A DNA stretch of 64,000 nucleotides, taken from Pseudovibrio exalbescens DSM 16456 (GTDB lineage Bacteria > Pseudomonadota > Alphaproteobacteria > Rhizobiales > Stappiaceae). Positions 16,650 to 25,638 of the stretch are shown here, one piece after another (position 1 is the stretch's first letter; each line of letters begins with the position of its first letter). The stretch lies in the NCBI RefSeq assembly GCF_000422785.1, contig NZ_AUGS01000002.1, positions 434,001-498,000 on the forward strand, read 5' to 3'. The translations under genes and the position numbers were made by a program. The notes under the pieces are model-generated. The model saw only the letters and a list, made by a program, of their open reading frames with translations. It made no database searches and was not told the origin of the DNA.

Positions 16650-17975
16650 TCACGACGGTTTTTCGTAGACTTTTTTGCCGTTTACGTAAGTAGCTGCAAT
16701 GGCGCGGTCATCTCCAAGGATCATCTGGGTAAACAGCGCTTCGGTCAGGGTGTCCGCGTAGCTCATGCGATGCCGGATCAGTTCCGTGGAATGCATGTCT
16801 ATCACAGTAATGTCTGCCTCCATGCCGGGCATCAGATTCCCGATCCGGTCCTCCAGATAAAGGGCCTTGGCTGATCCCACCGTGGAAAGATAATAGGCTT
16901 GTGCCGGATGCAATGAATACCCGCGCAACTGTGCAATTTCGTAGGCTGTGCGCATGGTGGACAGCATGGAAAAGCTTGATCCTCCGCCCACATCGGTTGC
17001 CAGCCCCACGCGGAAAGGGTGTGCCCCATAATGGGCTTCCTTCACATCAAACAGGCCTGAGCCGATAAAGGTGTTGGAGGTCGGACAATGGGCAACGCCT
17101 GTACCACTCTCGCTGATAACGGCCCGTTCCCGGTCAGACAGGTGAATTGCATGGCCCAAGATGCTGCCTTTGCCCAACAGGCCAAAATGCTCATAAACAC
17201 CAACGTAATCGGTGTGGTCTGGATAAAGGGTTTTAACCCACTCTATCTCCTTGAGGTTTTCCGAGGTGTGGGTCTGCACCAGTGTTCCGGGATGCTCCTT
17301 CCACAAAGCCCCTGCCGCCTCTAGTTGCTGGGGTGTTGAGGTAGGGGCAAACCGCGGCGTGATGCAATAGAGGTTGCGCCCCTTGCCATGCCAAGCCTCA
17401 ATCAGCCTCTTGCTGTCGTCATAGCCAGACTGGGCCGTATCCCGCAAGTTGTCAGGGGCGTTGCGGTCCATCAGCACCTTGCCGGCGATCATCCGCATGG
17501 AAAATGTGGAGGCGGCTTCAAACAGAGCCTCGGCCGATTCCGGATGTACCGTGCAGTAGACAGACGCGCTGGTAATGCCATTGCGGAAGCTTTCGGCCAG
17601 ATACACATTTGCGGCGGCTTGGGCGTAGGCTTTGTCGCGGAATTTGGCCTCAGCCGGGAAAGTGTAGGTGTTTAGCCATTCAATCAGTTGCGTCCCGTAG
17701 GATGCAATCACCTCGCTTTGAGGATAATGTGCATGGCAATCGATGAAGCCCGGCAGAATGAGTTTACCGCTGTGGTCTTCAATAATCGTGCCTTCGGGCA
17801 ACGTGCCCATCAAATCGTCTGCCTGCCCAACGGCATGGATAAGACCGTCTTGAATGACAATCAGGCCATCTTGCCAATCGGTTATGGCACTTGTCGGATC
17901 TTCGCAGAAGGGACTCGCGTTAAACTGCAGCACATGGCCGCGCAAAGCGCGGGGCACGTCTGATCTACCTGTCAT
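16650..17975 (-). CDS. guaD: Guanine deaminase
   Basis: A 441-residue amidohydrolase that converts guanine to xanthine. The metal motif GFIDCHAHYPQSEVIA, the later QTHTSEN and GHAIHLSDRE His-containing segments, and GLATDVGGGSS with the metal Asp are typical of guanine deaminase. Starting at the second Met (17975) gives the best ribosome site (AGGCAGG) and the usual length. It is monocistronic here, with no xanthine dehydrogenase gene in the window. Confidence 0.93.
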   Translation of the reverse strand: MTGRSDVPRALRGHVLQFNASPFCEDPTSAITDWQDGLIVIQDGLIHAVGQADDLMGTLPEGTIIEDHSGKLILPGFIDCHAHYPQSEVIASYGTQLIEWLNTYTFPAEAKFRDKAYAQAAANVYLAESFRNGITSASVYCTVHPESAEALFEAASTFSMRMIAGKVLMDRNAPDNLRDTAQSGYDDSKRLIEAWHGKGRNLYCITPRFAPTSTPQQLEAAGALWKEHPGTLVQTHTSENLKEIEWVKTLYPDHTDYVGVYEHFGLLGKGSILGHAIHLSDRERAVISESGTGVAHCPTSNTFIGSGLFDVKEAHYGAHPFRVGLATDVGGGSSFSMLSTMRTAYEIAQLRGYSLHPAQAYYLSTVGSAKALYLEDRIGNLMPGMEADITVIDMHSTELIRHRMSYADTLTEALFTQMILGDDRAIAATYVNGKKVYEKPS

Positions 17976-18111
17976 CGGCCTGCCTTTTGTCTGTGTTCTC
18001 AGATGATGGCACATTAGCCCAGAGGTTGCGTGACCTGCCAGTGCATCTACGGCGCTTTTGCAGCAAAAACCTATGAAAGGTGCCGGAGGTAAACGCAGGT
18101 CACACGTTTAA

Positions 18112-18633
18112 TCATTGGGTTGGCGCGATTGAAATCTCAATCATGAGGTCGCCAGCAATGGCCTCAAGCGCTTGGGACAGGGCTTCAGGCGTCACCGAAT
18201 CGGGCAGTACCACTTCTGCGGTGGCCTTGAACAACAGCTCTCCACTCATGGAGCCGGGTTCTACAATGGATTCAAGTGTTTCGATATTAACACCCAGTTC
18301 CGCAAACACGGCAGAAACGCGGCTGATCATGCCAGGTTGCTCCTGTCCAATCAGAGACACCACCGCAGGTGTTCCTTCGATCCCGTCGCCCGCACTGGCA
18401 TCATGAAACGTGATCGTGAGACCTTGATCGGTCAGGGAGGCAATGTCCTCGATCAGATCTCGCTCCTTGTCTGGCGCAACGGAGACACGCAGAATTCCGG
18501 CAAAATGGCCGCCAAGGCGGGATAGGGAGCTATCAATCCAACTGGCACCGTGATCGGCGATTTTTGCGGACAATAATCCGACAAGTCCGGGACGGTCATC
18601 CGCAAGGACTGTGAGTATCAATTCCTTGTTCAT
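18112..18633 (-). CDS. Two-ACT-domain regulatory protein (GcvR-like)
   Basis: A 173-residue protein made of two ACT domains: residues 1-80 (ELILTVLADDRPGLVGLLS) and 90-170 (VVSLIGQEQPGMISRVSAVF). The organisation matches the glycine cleavage system transcriptional repressor GcvR and related ACT proteins. There is no DNA-binding domain; GcvR acts through a protein partner. No gcv genes are in the window, so a role in amino acid sensing is inferred from family only. Confidence 0.75.
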   Translation of the reverse strand: MNKELILTVLADDRPGLVGLLSAKIADHGASWIDSSLSRLGGHFAGILRVSVAPDKERDLIEDIASLTDQGLTITFHDASAGDGIEGTPAVVSLIGQEQPGMISRVSAVFAELGVNIETLESIVEPGSMSGELLFKATAEVVLPDSVTPEALSQALEAIAGDLMIEISIAPTQ

Positions 18634-18836
18634 TCTCGGTCACTCCAATTGGCCTTTCGGCGTTCACTATCGCATCCGGCTGGGCGCAAACCATGGTAGC
18701 GCCTCGCCATACTACTCAAACAGGCTTGCACCTGTTGGTAAAGGCAAGCTTGGCAGGAATTGACCGAGGAAGTGCTTGCCACAGGGTTCAGCGTGAGATG
18801 GCAACTGCCTGTCTTGTTGTCTTTTTCACGCGCGCG

Positions 18837-19412
18837 CTATCTCCCCTGCGGTGTGGATGCATCGGCTGCCGCTGTGTTGGTTCCGGTTGTCATGCGCTGA
18901 AAAACGCCGTCCTTGGCGATAAGCCAGTGATACAGCGCGCCTGCGATGTGCAAGACAATGGCGACCGCCATCAAGATGCCGAGTGCGGTATGGAAAGAGA
19001 ACAAGACCTCAGATAACGCTTGGTCCTTGGCAACGATTGGCGGCAGAACAAACAGATTGAATACCGAAATTGGCGCGCCGAATGCTGAAGTGGCAACCCA
19101 GCCAACCAATGGGTTGACCAGCAGGATCAGGTAGAGCAGGCCTTGGGTTGATTGGGCCAGTGTGCGTTGCCAGATCGGCAGACTGGACGGTAAAGGCGGC
19201 GCGGGTACGACAAAGCGGTACATCAACCGTATCGCCGTGATTACGAACAACACCACGCCCATGGAGCGGTGGAAGTCGAACAATGTATTCTGCAGGGCTC
19301 CCGAGCCGATGTTAACCATCACAATACCTGCGGGCACCATCGTAAGAACACCCGCTGCGGTGATCCAATGAATGACACGTGCTGTAACACTATAAACCTG
19401 TGGTGACTGCAT
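18837..19412 (-). CDS. Cytochrome b561 family protein
   Basis: A 191-residue four-helix membrane cytochrome. Candidate haem-b ligands are His in ARVIHWITA (helix 1), FHRSMG (helix 2), FSFHTALG (helix 3) and VLHIAGALYHW (helix 4). Family members pass electrons between the quinone pool and acceptors such as superoxide or small redox partners. A separate 203-bp stretch without recognised features lies between it and the ACT protein. The last 20 residues are Thr/Ala-rich and probably disordered. Confidence 0.9.
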   Translation of the reverse strand: MQSPQVYSVTARVIHWITAAGVLTMVPAGIVMVNIGSGALQNTLFDFHRSMGVVLFVITAIRLMYRFVVPAPPLPSSLPIWQRTLAQSTQGLLYLILLVNPLVGWVATSAFGAPISVFNLFVLPPIVAKDQALSEVLFSFHTALGILMAVAIVLHIAGALYHWLIAKDGVFQRMTTGTNTAAADASTPQGR

Positions 19413-19547
19413 TTCCGTCCCCTGGTCTGGAATGGGTGATTGCTCTCCCGTTTCTTAAGAACTCGACAGCTCTCTATTCATAATATACCACTAATGTAAC
19501 GTAGCGTCATTGAGCATGTGTACTCAGGTTTATCAAGGGACTAATCA

Positions 19548-20318
19548 ATGAATATTCAGCGGCCGTTGGCTAAGTCTGTCGCAGGCGTTCTGACCCCCGC
19601 TCAATGGCAAGAAATACTGAAACTCAGGGATACAGCGCGCGTTCCGGAACAGGATGGGTACGTTCAAAGCTTTGCCTCATTGTGTCAGGCGTCTACGCAA
19701 GTTCTGGTTGGACAGCTCGGGCAATCCGTCGACGGGAGAATTGCCACCGCGTCCGGAGACTCCTTTTATATCAACTGTGAGGAGGCCTTGGATCACCTCC
19801 ACTGTCTTCGAGCTTTATGTGATGCGGTAGTGGTTGGTGTGGGGACGGTTGTAGCGGATAATCCGCAACTGACCGTTCGGCGAGTTGAAGGACCGCAGGC
19901 CACCCGCGTGGTGATTGATCCGAACGGGCGCATCCCATTGGAAGCCAGGCTTCTACACGACAAGGCGGCTCCAACCATCATATTGACGCGCGAGGGCGTC
20001 ACGATGGACGTGCCCGAACATGTCGAGGTGCGCCATGTCAGGCCCGATGAAAATGGTCGGCTGTGTTGCGAGGCCATCGCGGCGGCGTTGACGGATTATC
20101 GACGCATTCTGATAGAGGGCGGAGCTTGTACAGTGTCACGGTTCCTGCAGGCCGGTTTGTTGTCACGGCTTCACGTCCTGGTGGCCCCACTCATTATCGG
20201 ATCCGGTCCGACCGGCATTCAATTGCCGCCGCTCAATCGGTTGGCTGATGCGCCGCGGCCTGCCGCCTCCATGTATCAACTTGGCATCGACTGGCTGATG
20301 GATCTTGATTTGCAGTAG
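19548..20318 (+). CDS. RibD C-terminal-type reductase (dihydrofolate reductase fold)
   Basis: A 256-residue protein with only the reductase domain of RibD: GQLGQSVDGRIATASGDS, VVVGVGTVVADNPQLTVR and the late RILIEGGACTVSRFL segment. RibD reductases use NADPH on the ribosyl-aminopyrimidine in riboflavin synthesis; related domains reduce pterins. The deaminase half is absent, and residues 1-50 do not resemble either. It is convergent with a methyltransferase, glycosyltransferase, PTPS-fold and dehydrogenase operon, with 14 bp between stops. A pterin or pyrimidine substrate is inferred from this company. Confidence 0.8.
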   Translation: MNIQRPLAKSVAGVLTPAQWQEILKLRDTARVPEQDGYVQSFASLCQASTQVLVGQLGQSVDGRIATASGDSFYINCEEALDHLHCLRALCDAVVVGVGTVVADNPQLTVRRVEGPQATRVVIDPNGRIPLEARLLHDKAAPTIILTREGVTMDVPEHVEVRHVRPDENGRLCCEAIAAALTDYRRILIEGGACTVSRFLQAGLLSRLHVLVAPLIIGSGPTGIQLPPLNRLADAPRPAASMYQLGIDWLMDLDLQ

Positions 20319-20332
20319 GATGGGGCGCTGTA

Positions 20333-21142
20333 TTACGGGCGTGGAAGTGCGACCAGATCCGTATGGCCGACCACTACCTTGCAGTCTGCGCTCTGGCTGA
20401 GCGAGATCCGTTCTCGTTTCCAGTCCTCGGCGAGTTGAGTTGGGATGCCCATTTCAACGGCCGCACCGGACCATCCCCGAACCAGATCTCGTAGAAGCGC
20501 CCCATGTTGGCCCGTCAGCACCCAATCAGAAGGGGCCGTTTGGACGTCGTATCCATATTGTTTGAAAAGCGCAGCGCAGGTATCTGCTGCTGTGGGCCCC
20601 AGCGCGAGGCCAAAGCCTTTGTCCGTGCGTTGGTGCATGTTGACCGCTTCGATTAAGACAGCGTCATGTCGGTGTTGAGGGGCAAATGTCACGGTTCCGT
20701 TGTAGCTGAGAGTTGCCAGAAACGGCAGGCGAGCCGCTGTAATTGCCTTCACCAGCTGTGTCATCCAGCTACGGCTTACCAGATCGAGAAAGGCGGTCGT
20801 GACAAGACCATCGGCCTTCGAAAAGTGGTTGAATGAACTTGGATCGCTCAGGTCGGCAAGTTGGCAGGTAACTTGAACATTGGCCTCCGGTGGTGGCTGG
20901 ATCTCTTCCAGAAGCGCCTGATCGTGGTCCATTAGTGTCCAGTGCTGCGGCTTGGGGAGCTTGTCACGCAACACGGCGAGGTTTGCGCCGGTACCACTTG
21001 CAAGATCAATGAGCCTTAAGGGAGCCTCATTTTCGCGACCGGCCGCCAAGAACGAGAGAAAGGCCTCTTCGATTTCAGGGTTGCGCGATTGACGGTCCAC
21101 CTCGCGTCTCAGTGCAAGCCAATCAGCAGCAAAGCCGGTCAT
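20333..21142 (-). CDS. SAM-dependent methyltransferase
   Basis: A 269-residue class I methyltransferase. The SAM-binding motif I is LRLIDLASGTGANLAVL, followed by an acidic residue after WTLMDHDQ and a post-motif at LVTTAFLDLVS. ATG 21142 overlaps the upstream glycosyltransferase stop (ATGA), so the two genes are coupled. The unusual AFLDLVS in place of the common motif II sequence suggests a specialised small-molecule enzyme. It is last in the four-gene operon. Substrate unknown. Confidence 0.82.
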   Translation of the reverse strand: MTGFAADWLALRREVDRQSRNPEIEEAFLSFLAAGRENEAPLRLIDLASGTGANLAVLRDKLPKPQHWTLMDHDQALLEEIQPPPEANVQVTCQLADLSDPSSFNHFSKADGLVTTAFLDLVSRSWMTQLVKAITAARLPFLATLSYNGTVTFAPQHRHDAVLIEAVNMHQRTDKGFGLALGPTAADTCAALFKQYGYDVQTAPSDWVLTGQHGALLRDLVRGWSGAAVEMGIPTQLAEDWKRERISLSQSADCKVVVGHTDLVALPRP

Positions 21143-22203
21143 AAAAGTGCCTCCAGCGTGTTTGACAGCAGGGCGCCCTGCTCGGACCATGTCGGCAGAG
21201 CCGAACCTGCGGCTGCCGCCCCCTGCGCTTTTTCCGCGCGTAATCTTGTATCTACTAGCATAAGTTTTAAAGCTTGGCGAAAACTTGCGGCTTGACCCTC
21301 GGAGCAGAACAAGGCTGCCGCAGCCGGTACAGTGTTTCTGACTGCGCCGCGGCCGCTGGCCACGATCGGCAAGCCTGACAGCAACGCTTCGGCAAATGCC
21401 ATGCCGTAGCCCTCATAGTGACTTGCCAGGGCAAAAATCGATGCGCGGTCGTAAAACCGGCTTAATTCGTGATCGGCCACCGAGCCATGAACGGTTACTC
21501 GCTGCTCAAGGTGATGCTCGGCGATCAGGTCTTGCAAGCGCTGGGCGAAGGCTTCGTCACATCGCGTATCGCCAACCAGATCGAGGTGCCAGTCAAGATC
21601 CGTCAGGCCGCTCAGCGCTTCCACCAACACGTCTTGACCCTTGCGTGGAATAAGCGAGCCGACACAGAGCAGCGATGGCGGCTCGGAACGTAAGTCCGGA
21701 GGATCAGGCCGTGGAAGCGGATTCGTACCGGGCAGGATCGCACGCAGCGCGGATGTGGGAACATCGAAGGTGTCCCGAACTTGTGCGAGGGTGGCGCTAC
21801 TTGTGGTAATGACGCGCCGTGTATATTGCAAAGCCTCTTTCTCGCGTTGGAAAAAGGCCTCCGCAACATCCGAGGAAAGTCCGTCCTCCAGATAGAGCGG
21901 GTGATGGACCAGCGCGACCAGTTTTAGCCGCTGCTGATGCTCCCTTGCGATTTCTGGTATGACACCAAAGGCAAGGCCATCACAAACCACGATCTCTTGA
22001 TCGGGCAGGGCGCGGAACCGAGCTTCCGCATCAAGCCGTGCCAGGCCGCCACATAGTGGAAACTCATCGGACAAAGCAACGCGCGAGACGGCCCACCCCA
22101 AGCGCTCAAGCTCGTTCATCATTCGGCGGTCATAGCGATAACCACCCGTTGGGCGATCCAACGACCCCGGATAAACGAAGCTGAGACGCCGTGATTTAAT
22201 CAT
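21139..22203 (-). CDS. Glycosyltransferase family 4 protein
   Basis: A 354-residue GT-B enzyme. The N-terminal YPGSLDRPTGGYRYDRR holds the GG nucleotide-sugar acceptor loop, LCVGSLIPRKGQDVLVEAL starts the second Rossmann domain and HYEGYGMAFAEALLSGLP is the EX7E donor-binding motif. The start at 22203 overlaps the PTPS-fold gene by 8 bp; a GTG at 22263 would add 20 residues. A soluble retaining glycosyltransferase among pterin-type genes points to glycosylation of a pterin or similar small molecule, which is inference. Confidence 0.87.
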   Translation of the reverse strand: MIKSRRLSFVYPGSLDRPTGGYRYDRRMMNELERLGWAVSRVALSDEFPLCGGLARLDAEARFRALPDQEIVVCDGLAFGVIPEIAREHQQRLKLVALVHHPLYLEDGLSSDVAEAFFQREKEALQYTRRVITTSSATLAQVRDTFDVPTSALRAILPGTNPLPRPDPPDLRSEPPSLLCVGSLIPRKGQDVLVEALSGLTDLDWHLDLVGDTRCDEAFAQRLQDLIAEHHLEQRVTVHGSVADHELSRFYDRASIFALASHYEGYGMAFAEALLSGLPIVASGRGAVRNTVPAAAALFCSEGQAASFRQALKLMLVDTRLRAEKAQGAAAAGSALPTWSEQGALLSNTLEALL

Positions 22204-22618
22204 GATGGATTTCTGAGGCCGTGAGCGGTGCTTCAAAGGACGCGTTTGCCACATCGGATTCACTCAAGGTGACACAGATGCGATCCAGTTCCGAAGGCTC
22301 CCGGCCTAACTTGTGCAAGTACACCGCGTCACAAATTCTCTGAAAGATATACCCCGCCATATATTCTGTTGTTGTCACCACACCCTGAAACTGAGGCAGC
22401 TCATCGAGGTTTTGGTAGTTGAGGGGTTCCAGCACTTCTTCCAGTGCAGACATGGCCTTGCCCATATCGACGACAAGTCCGTTTTTATCCAGGTTTTGTG
22501 CAAAAAAACGCACACGAACGCAATAAGTCGCGCCGTGTAACTGTTGCGCCGGTCCGAACACATCCCGTGGCAAACTGTGGGCAATCATGATGCGATTTTT
22601 GACTTCAACGGTGTACAT
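22196..22618 (-). CDS. PTPS/QueD-fold protein lacking canonical active-site residues
   Basis: A 140-residue member of the 6-pyruvoyl-tetrahydropterin synthase / 6-carboxy-tetrahydropterin synthase fold. Of the three zinc histidines, His14 (IAHSLP) and His28 (QLHGATY) are present, but the third is Ala30 where the family has HGH. The catalytic Cys usually a few residues before HGH is missing (GPAQQL), and the LDHHYLN region reads LNYQNLD. VVDMG and SESD still fit. It therefore cannot be assumed to be a normal QueD. It sits 18 bp after the dehydrogenase and overlaps the glycosyltransferase. Confidence 0.75.
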   Translation of the reverse strand: MYTVEVKNRIMIAHSLPRDVFGPAQQLHGATYCVRVRFFAQNLDKNGLVVDMGKAMSALEEVLEPLNYQNLDELPQFQGVVTTTEYMAGYIFQRICDAVYLHKLGREPSELDRICVTLSESDVANASFEAPLTASEIHHD

Positions 22619-22636
22619 GCGTCCTCCCTGTCCGGT

Positions 22637-23596
22637 TCAGGTATAGGCCAATGGCTGGCACAATGGGGGTTGCGCGCTACTGAAGACTGCCGGTAGATCC
22701 CGCGGCGCGTCTTCAAAGCGGATCGGTTCTGCAAGAAGCCGGTCCAAGATTGAATTGTTTAACAGTTTCAAGGCGGTTTCAAGTCGTTCCCGATGAGTGA
22801 CGCGGTGGCGCATCGGCTTGGCTACATGGCCAACTTGGGAACTGATCAATTGTAGCCGCCGTGCGTGAAAATCTTCACCCAGATAGACCGGCACGGCCTG
22901 TGTGCCGTACCAGGATAGTTCGACAACAGGGCCCTCGGTACGAGCGCACCTGAGTGCAGCGGCAAGGCCGCCTCCCGTGCCGCTACAATGAAATACACTA
23001 TCAAATTCAGTAGGTTCGGGCGGATTTTCAGAAAATGTACAGCCGAATGCAGTGGCAATGTCCGCGCGGCTGGGTTGGCAGTCGATGAGATGAACTCGTG
23101 TCTCGGGTATCTGCTTGCACAAAAAAGCAATCAGGCTGCCGACGGCTCCCGCGCCGACGATCGCAACTCGTTGCGCAGGCAGTATTTGTGCATCCCAAAC
23201 CGCATTCAGCGCAGTTTCCATGTTGCTCGCCAAAACAGCGCGCAAGGGGGGGACATCTTCTGGCACATCGACCACTTGATCGCGCGAAACGGTACATACG
23301 TCCTGATGAGGATGGAGCACAAAACAGAGTGCGTCCGTATCAGATCGCCGGCCGACCAGACTGTAGCCGTATTTGACTGGAAAGGGGAAGGTGCCTGCCT
23401 GCATGGGCGCCCGCATGCGATCCCATTGTGAGGGGGGCACCTGACCGCGATAGACCAGAGCTTCCGTACCGCGACTTATGCCACTAAAAAGTGCAGTCAC
23501 GCGAACTTGGTGGCTATTCGGTTCGGGGGTTATTTCTTCTTTTATTTCAATATTTTGGGGGGACTTGTACCAAAGTGCCCTTGCGTTATAAGTCAT
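22637..23596 (-). CDS. Zinc-independent MDR-family dehydrogenase
   Basis: A 319-residue medium-chain dehydrogenase/reductase. The N-terminal GroES-like domain lacks the structural four-Cys zinc site and the catalytic Cys/His pair of alcohol dehydrogenases. The Rossmann motif VAIVGAGAVGSLIAFLC is near residue 145. It resembles oxidoreductases such as BchC rather than true alcohol dehydrogenases. First gene of the operon to PTPS, glycosyltransferase and methyltransferase, reading away from opgH across a 178-bp intergenic gap. Confidence 0.8.
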   Translation of the reverse strand: MTYNARALWYKSPQNIEIKEEITPEPNSHQVRVTALFSGISRGTEALVYRGQVPPSQWDRMRAPMQAGTFPFPVKYGYSLVGRRSDTDALCFVLHPHQDVCTVSRDQVVDVPEDVPPLRAVLASNMETALNAVWDAQILPAQRVAIVGAGAVGSLIAFLCKQIPETRVHLIDCQPSRADIATAFGCTFSENPPEPTEFDSVFHCSGTGGGLAAALRCARTEGPVVELSWYGTQAVPVYLGEDFHARRLQLISSQVGHVAKPMRHRVTHRERLETALKLLNNSILDRLLAEPIRFEDAPRDLPAVFSSAQPPLCQPLAYT

Positions 23597-23774
23597 GCTT
23601 TTTTACGTAGTGTGCCTTCGGTTTTGCAAAAAGATGCCCTAGAGAAAGCTAAGAAAGACAATCTATACGAATCTAAACTAGAGTAGATACCGCCAATATA
23701 CAGGGTGTGGTCTACAATCCAAATGACCATACCATCGGAGAATTATCTCCCACCCTCATTGAGGTAGTCTGACT

Positions 23775-25559
23775 GTGCAAGCCCACCGTCCCCCAAGCAT
23801 AACCTGTCGACGTGTCATCTTCGGTCTGCTCGTTCTGTTCAGTTTGGCCGTAATGGCTTCTCTCATGGCCTTTGTACTGGCTCCGGGCGGGTTCAATGGC
23901 GTCAAACTTGCGCTGCTGACGTGTTTCCTGATTACGTTGCCGTGGTTGGTGGTTGGTTTCTGGCATGCGGTTATCGGCTTTGGCATTATGGTTTTTGCGC
24001 GTGATCCTGCGGGTCTCACATGTCCGATTGATCCGGCCGGCGCGTCTCAAGGCATTCCTGAAAGGGCGACAGCATTGTTGTCCTGCATTCGCAATGAAAA
24101 TGTGCAGGAGGTCGAGCGGAAACTGGATGCGATGGTGTCCGGTTTGGTGACCCGTAGCGTAGAAGAAGGTTTTGCTCTCTACGTACTCAGCGATACAAGC
24201 GATGATCGGATTGCCGAGGAAGAGGCAGAGATCTTTGAGGCCATGCGTCAGCGGTGGCACGGACGCATCAGCGTTGTGTACCGGCGGCGCACGGTAAATA
24301 CTGGCTACAAAGCCGGTAATATAGCCGATTTTTGTGCTCGTTGGGGGCATTTGCACCGCTACGCAATCACCCTGGATGCAGACAGTTATCTCGCCCCTGA
24401 GACACTGGTGGCCTTGGTTCAGCGAATGGAAGCCAATCCGCAAGTGGGCATCTTGCAGACGCTGGCCGTCGGTTTGCCCAGCAAGGCGCTATTTGCCAGG
24501 GTGTTCCAGTGGGGCATGCGCCTTGGGATGCGCTCCTACACGCTGGCCGCTGCTTGGTGGCAGGGCGATTGCGGACCCTACTGGGGGCACAATGCAATCC
24601 TTCGCTTGGAACCGTTCCGCACGCAGTGCATGCTGGATCCATTGCCCGGTCGAGGTCCGCTCGCTGGGGCGATTTTGAGCCATGATCAAATCGAGGCCGT
24701 TTTGATGCGCCGGGCCGGGTTCGAGGTGCGGGTATGGCCGGTTGAGGACGGGAGTTATGAGGAAAATCCTCCTAACCTGATTGAATACGTGCGTCGTGAC
24801 CTGCGGTGGTGCCATGGGAACCTTCAGTATGTGAAGCTGCTGACGCTCAAAGGCCTGAAGCTCGTTAGCCGTATACAGCTTCTTATGGCAATTCTGATGT
24901 ACGTCAGCTCCATAGCGTGGATGGCGTTTATCGCAATCACGGTTTACGCATCGCTTGCCGCGCCACCGGAAACCCTGCAATTCGATAGTGGGCTGGGAAT
25001 GGTCATGTTTGCGGTGGTGATGACCATGGTCTTTGCACCCAAGGCGTCCTCCCTTTGCTACGTCATGATGAGTACAAACCGGCGTAAAGGGTTTGGAGGC
25101 GGTGCGAGAGTTGCAATAAGCGCAATTTGTGAGGTTGTCTTTACCATGCTCCTTGCGCCTTTGATGGCAATCACCCACACCCTGTTTGTTATCATGCTGT
25201 TTGCGGGTGCCCGTGTAGGCTGGCAGCGACAGGAGCGCCTGCCCAAAGGCGTTGGCTGGGCCATGGCCATGAGGAAGTTCTGGCCGCAGTTCGGGTTGGG
25301 ATGTCTTGGCATTTGGTGGGCGAGCCAGTTTCCGCTTGCCATGCAATGGCTGTTTTTGCCAATCGTGACAGGCCCGGCCCTTGTGTTGCCCCTTACGGTT
25401 TTCTCGTCAATGCCCTCCCTCGGAGCGATCGCGGATCGCTACGGCTTCTGGAGGTTGCCTGAAGAAAGAGAAAAGCCCGCCGAATTTCGGCTGTTGGAAA
25501 ACGGAGGGCTTGCTGCTGAAGACCTGCAACAATCAGGGCCTGCGGTTTTGCCTCGATAA
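23775..25559 (+). CDS. opgH: Periplasmic glucan glucosyltransferase OpgH (MdoH)
   Basis: A 594-residue GT2 membrane glucosyltransferase for osmoregulated periplasmic glucans. Visible GT2 motifs: LSDTSDD, TLDADSYLAPETL, ILSHDQIEAVLMRRAGF and the RWCHGNLQY segment equal to the QxxRW-type site. Two N-terminal helices precede the catalytic domain and five or six follow it. It starts with GTG (GAGGTAG upstream). It is shorter than E. coli OpgH (847 residues), mostly at the N-terminus, as in other alphaproteobacteria. No opgG lies next to it. Confidence 0.93.
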   Translation: MQAHRPPSITCRRVIFGLLVLFSLAVMASLMAFVLAPGGFNGVKLALLTCFLITLPWLVVGFWHAVIGFGIMVFARDPAGLTCPIDPAGASQGIPERATALLSCIRNENVQEVERKLDAMVSGLVTRSVEEGFALYVLSDTSDDRIAEEEAEIFEAMRQRWHGRISVVYRRRTVNTGYKAGNIADFCARWGHLHRYAITLDADSYLAPETLVALVQRMEANPQVGILQTLAVGLPSKALFARVFQWGMRLGMRSYTLAAAWWQGDCGPYWGHNAILRLEPFRTQCMLDPLPGRGPLAGAILSHDQIEAVLMRRAGFEVRVWPVEDGSYEENPPNLIEYVRRDLRWCHGNLQYVKLLTLKGLKLVSRIQLLMAILMYVSSIAWMAFIAITVYASLAAPPETLQFDSGLGMVMFAVVMTMVFAPKASSLCYVMMSTNRRKGFGGGARVAISAICEVVFTMLLAPLMAITHTLFVIMLFAGARVGWQRQERLPKGVGWAMAMRKFWPQFGLGCLGIWWASQFPLAMQWLFLPIVTGPALVLPLTVFSSMPSLGAIADRYGFWRLPEEREKPAEFRLLENGGLAAEDLQQSGPAVLPR

Positions 25560-25603
25560 TGGTGAGATGCTGACGGTCGCTGGCTCTGTCGTGATGTGAT
25601 CAT

Positions 25604-25633
25604 TGCCACAGAACGAGATGTGGCACATTTTTT
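25604..25633 (+). terminator. Terminator after opgH
   Basis: TGCCACA pairs with TGTGGCA across an 8-nt loop, followed by CATTTTTTC. It lies 45 bp after the opgH stop and just before the end of the convergent opgC. Confidence 0.7.
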
Positions 25634-25638
25634 CTTAG

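Noticed and set aside
22637-23596. Calling the MDR protein a zinc alcohol dehydrogenase
   Set aside because: The catalytic Cys/His zinc site and the four-Cys structural site are missing, so a zinc enzyme is unlikely.
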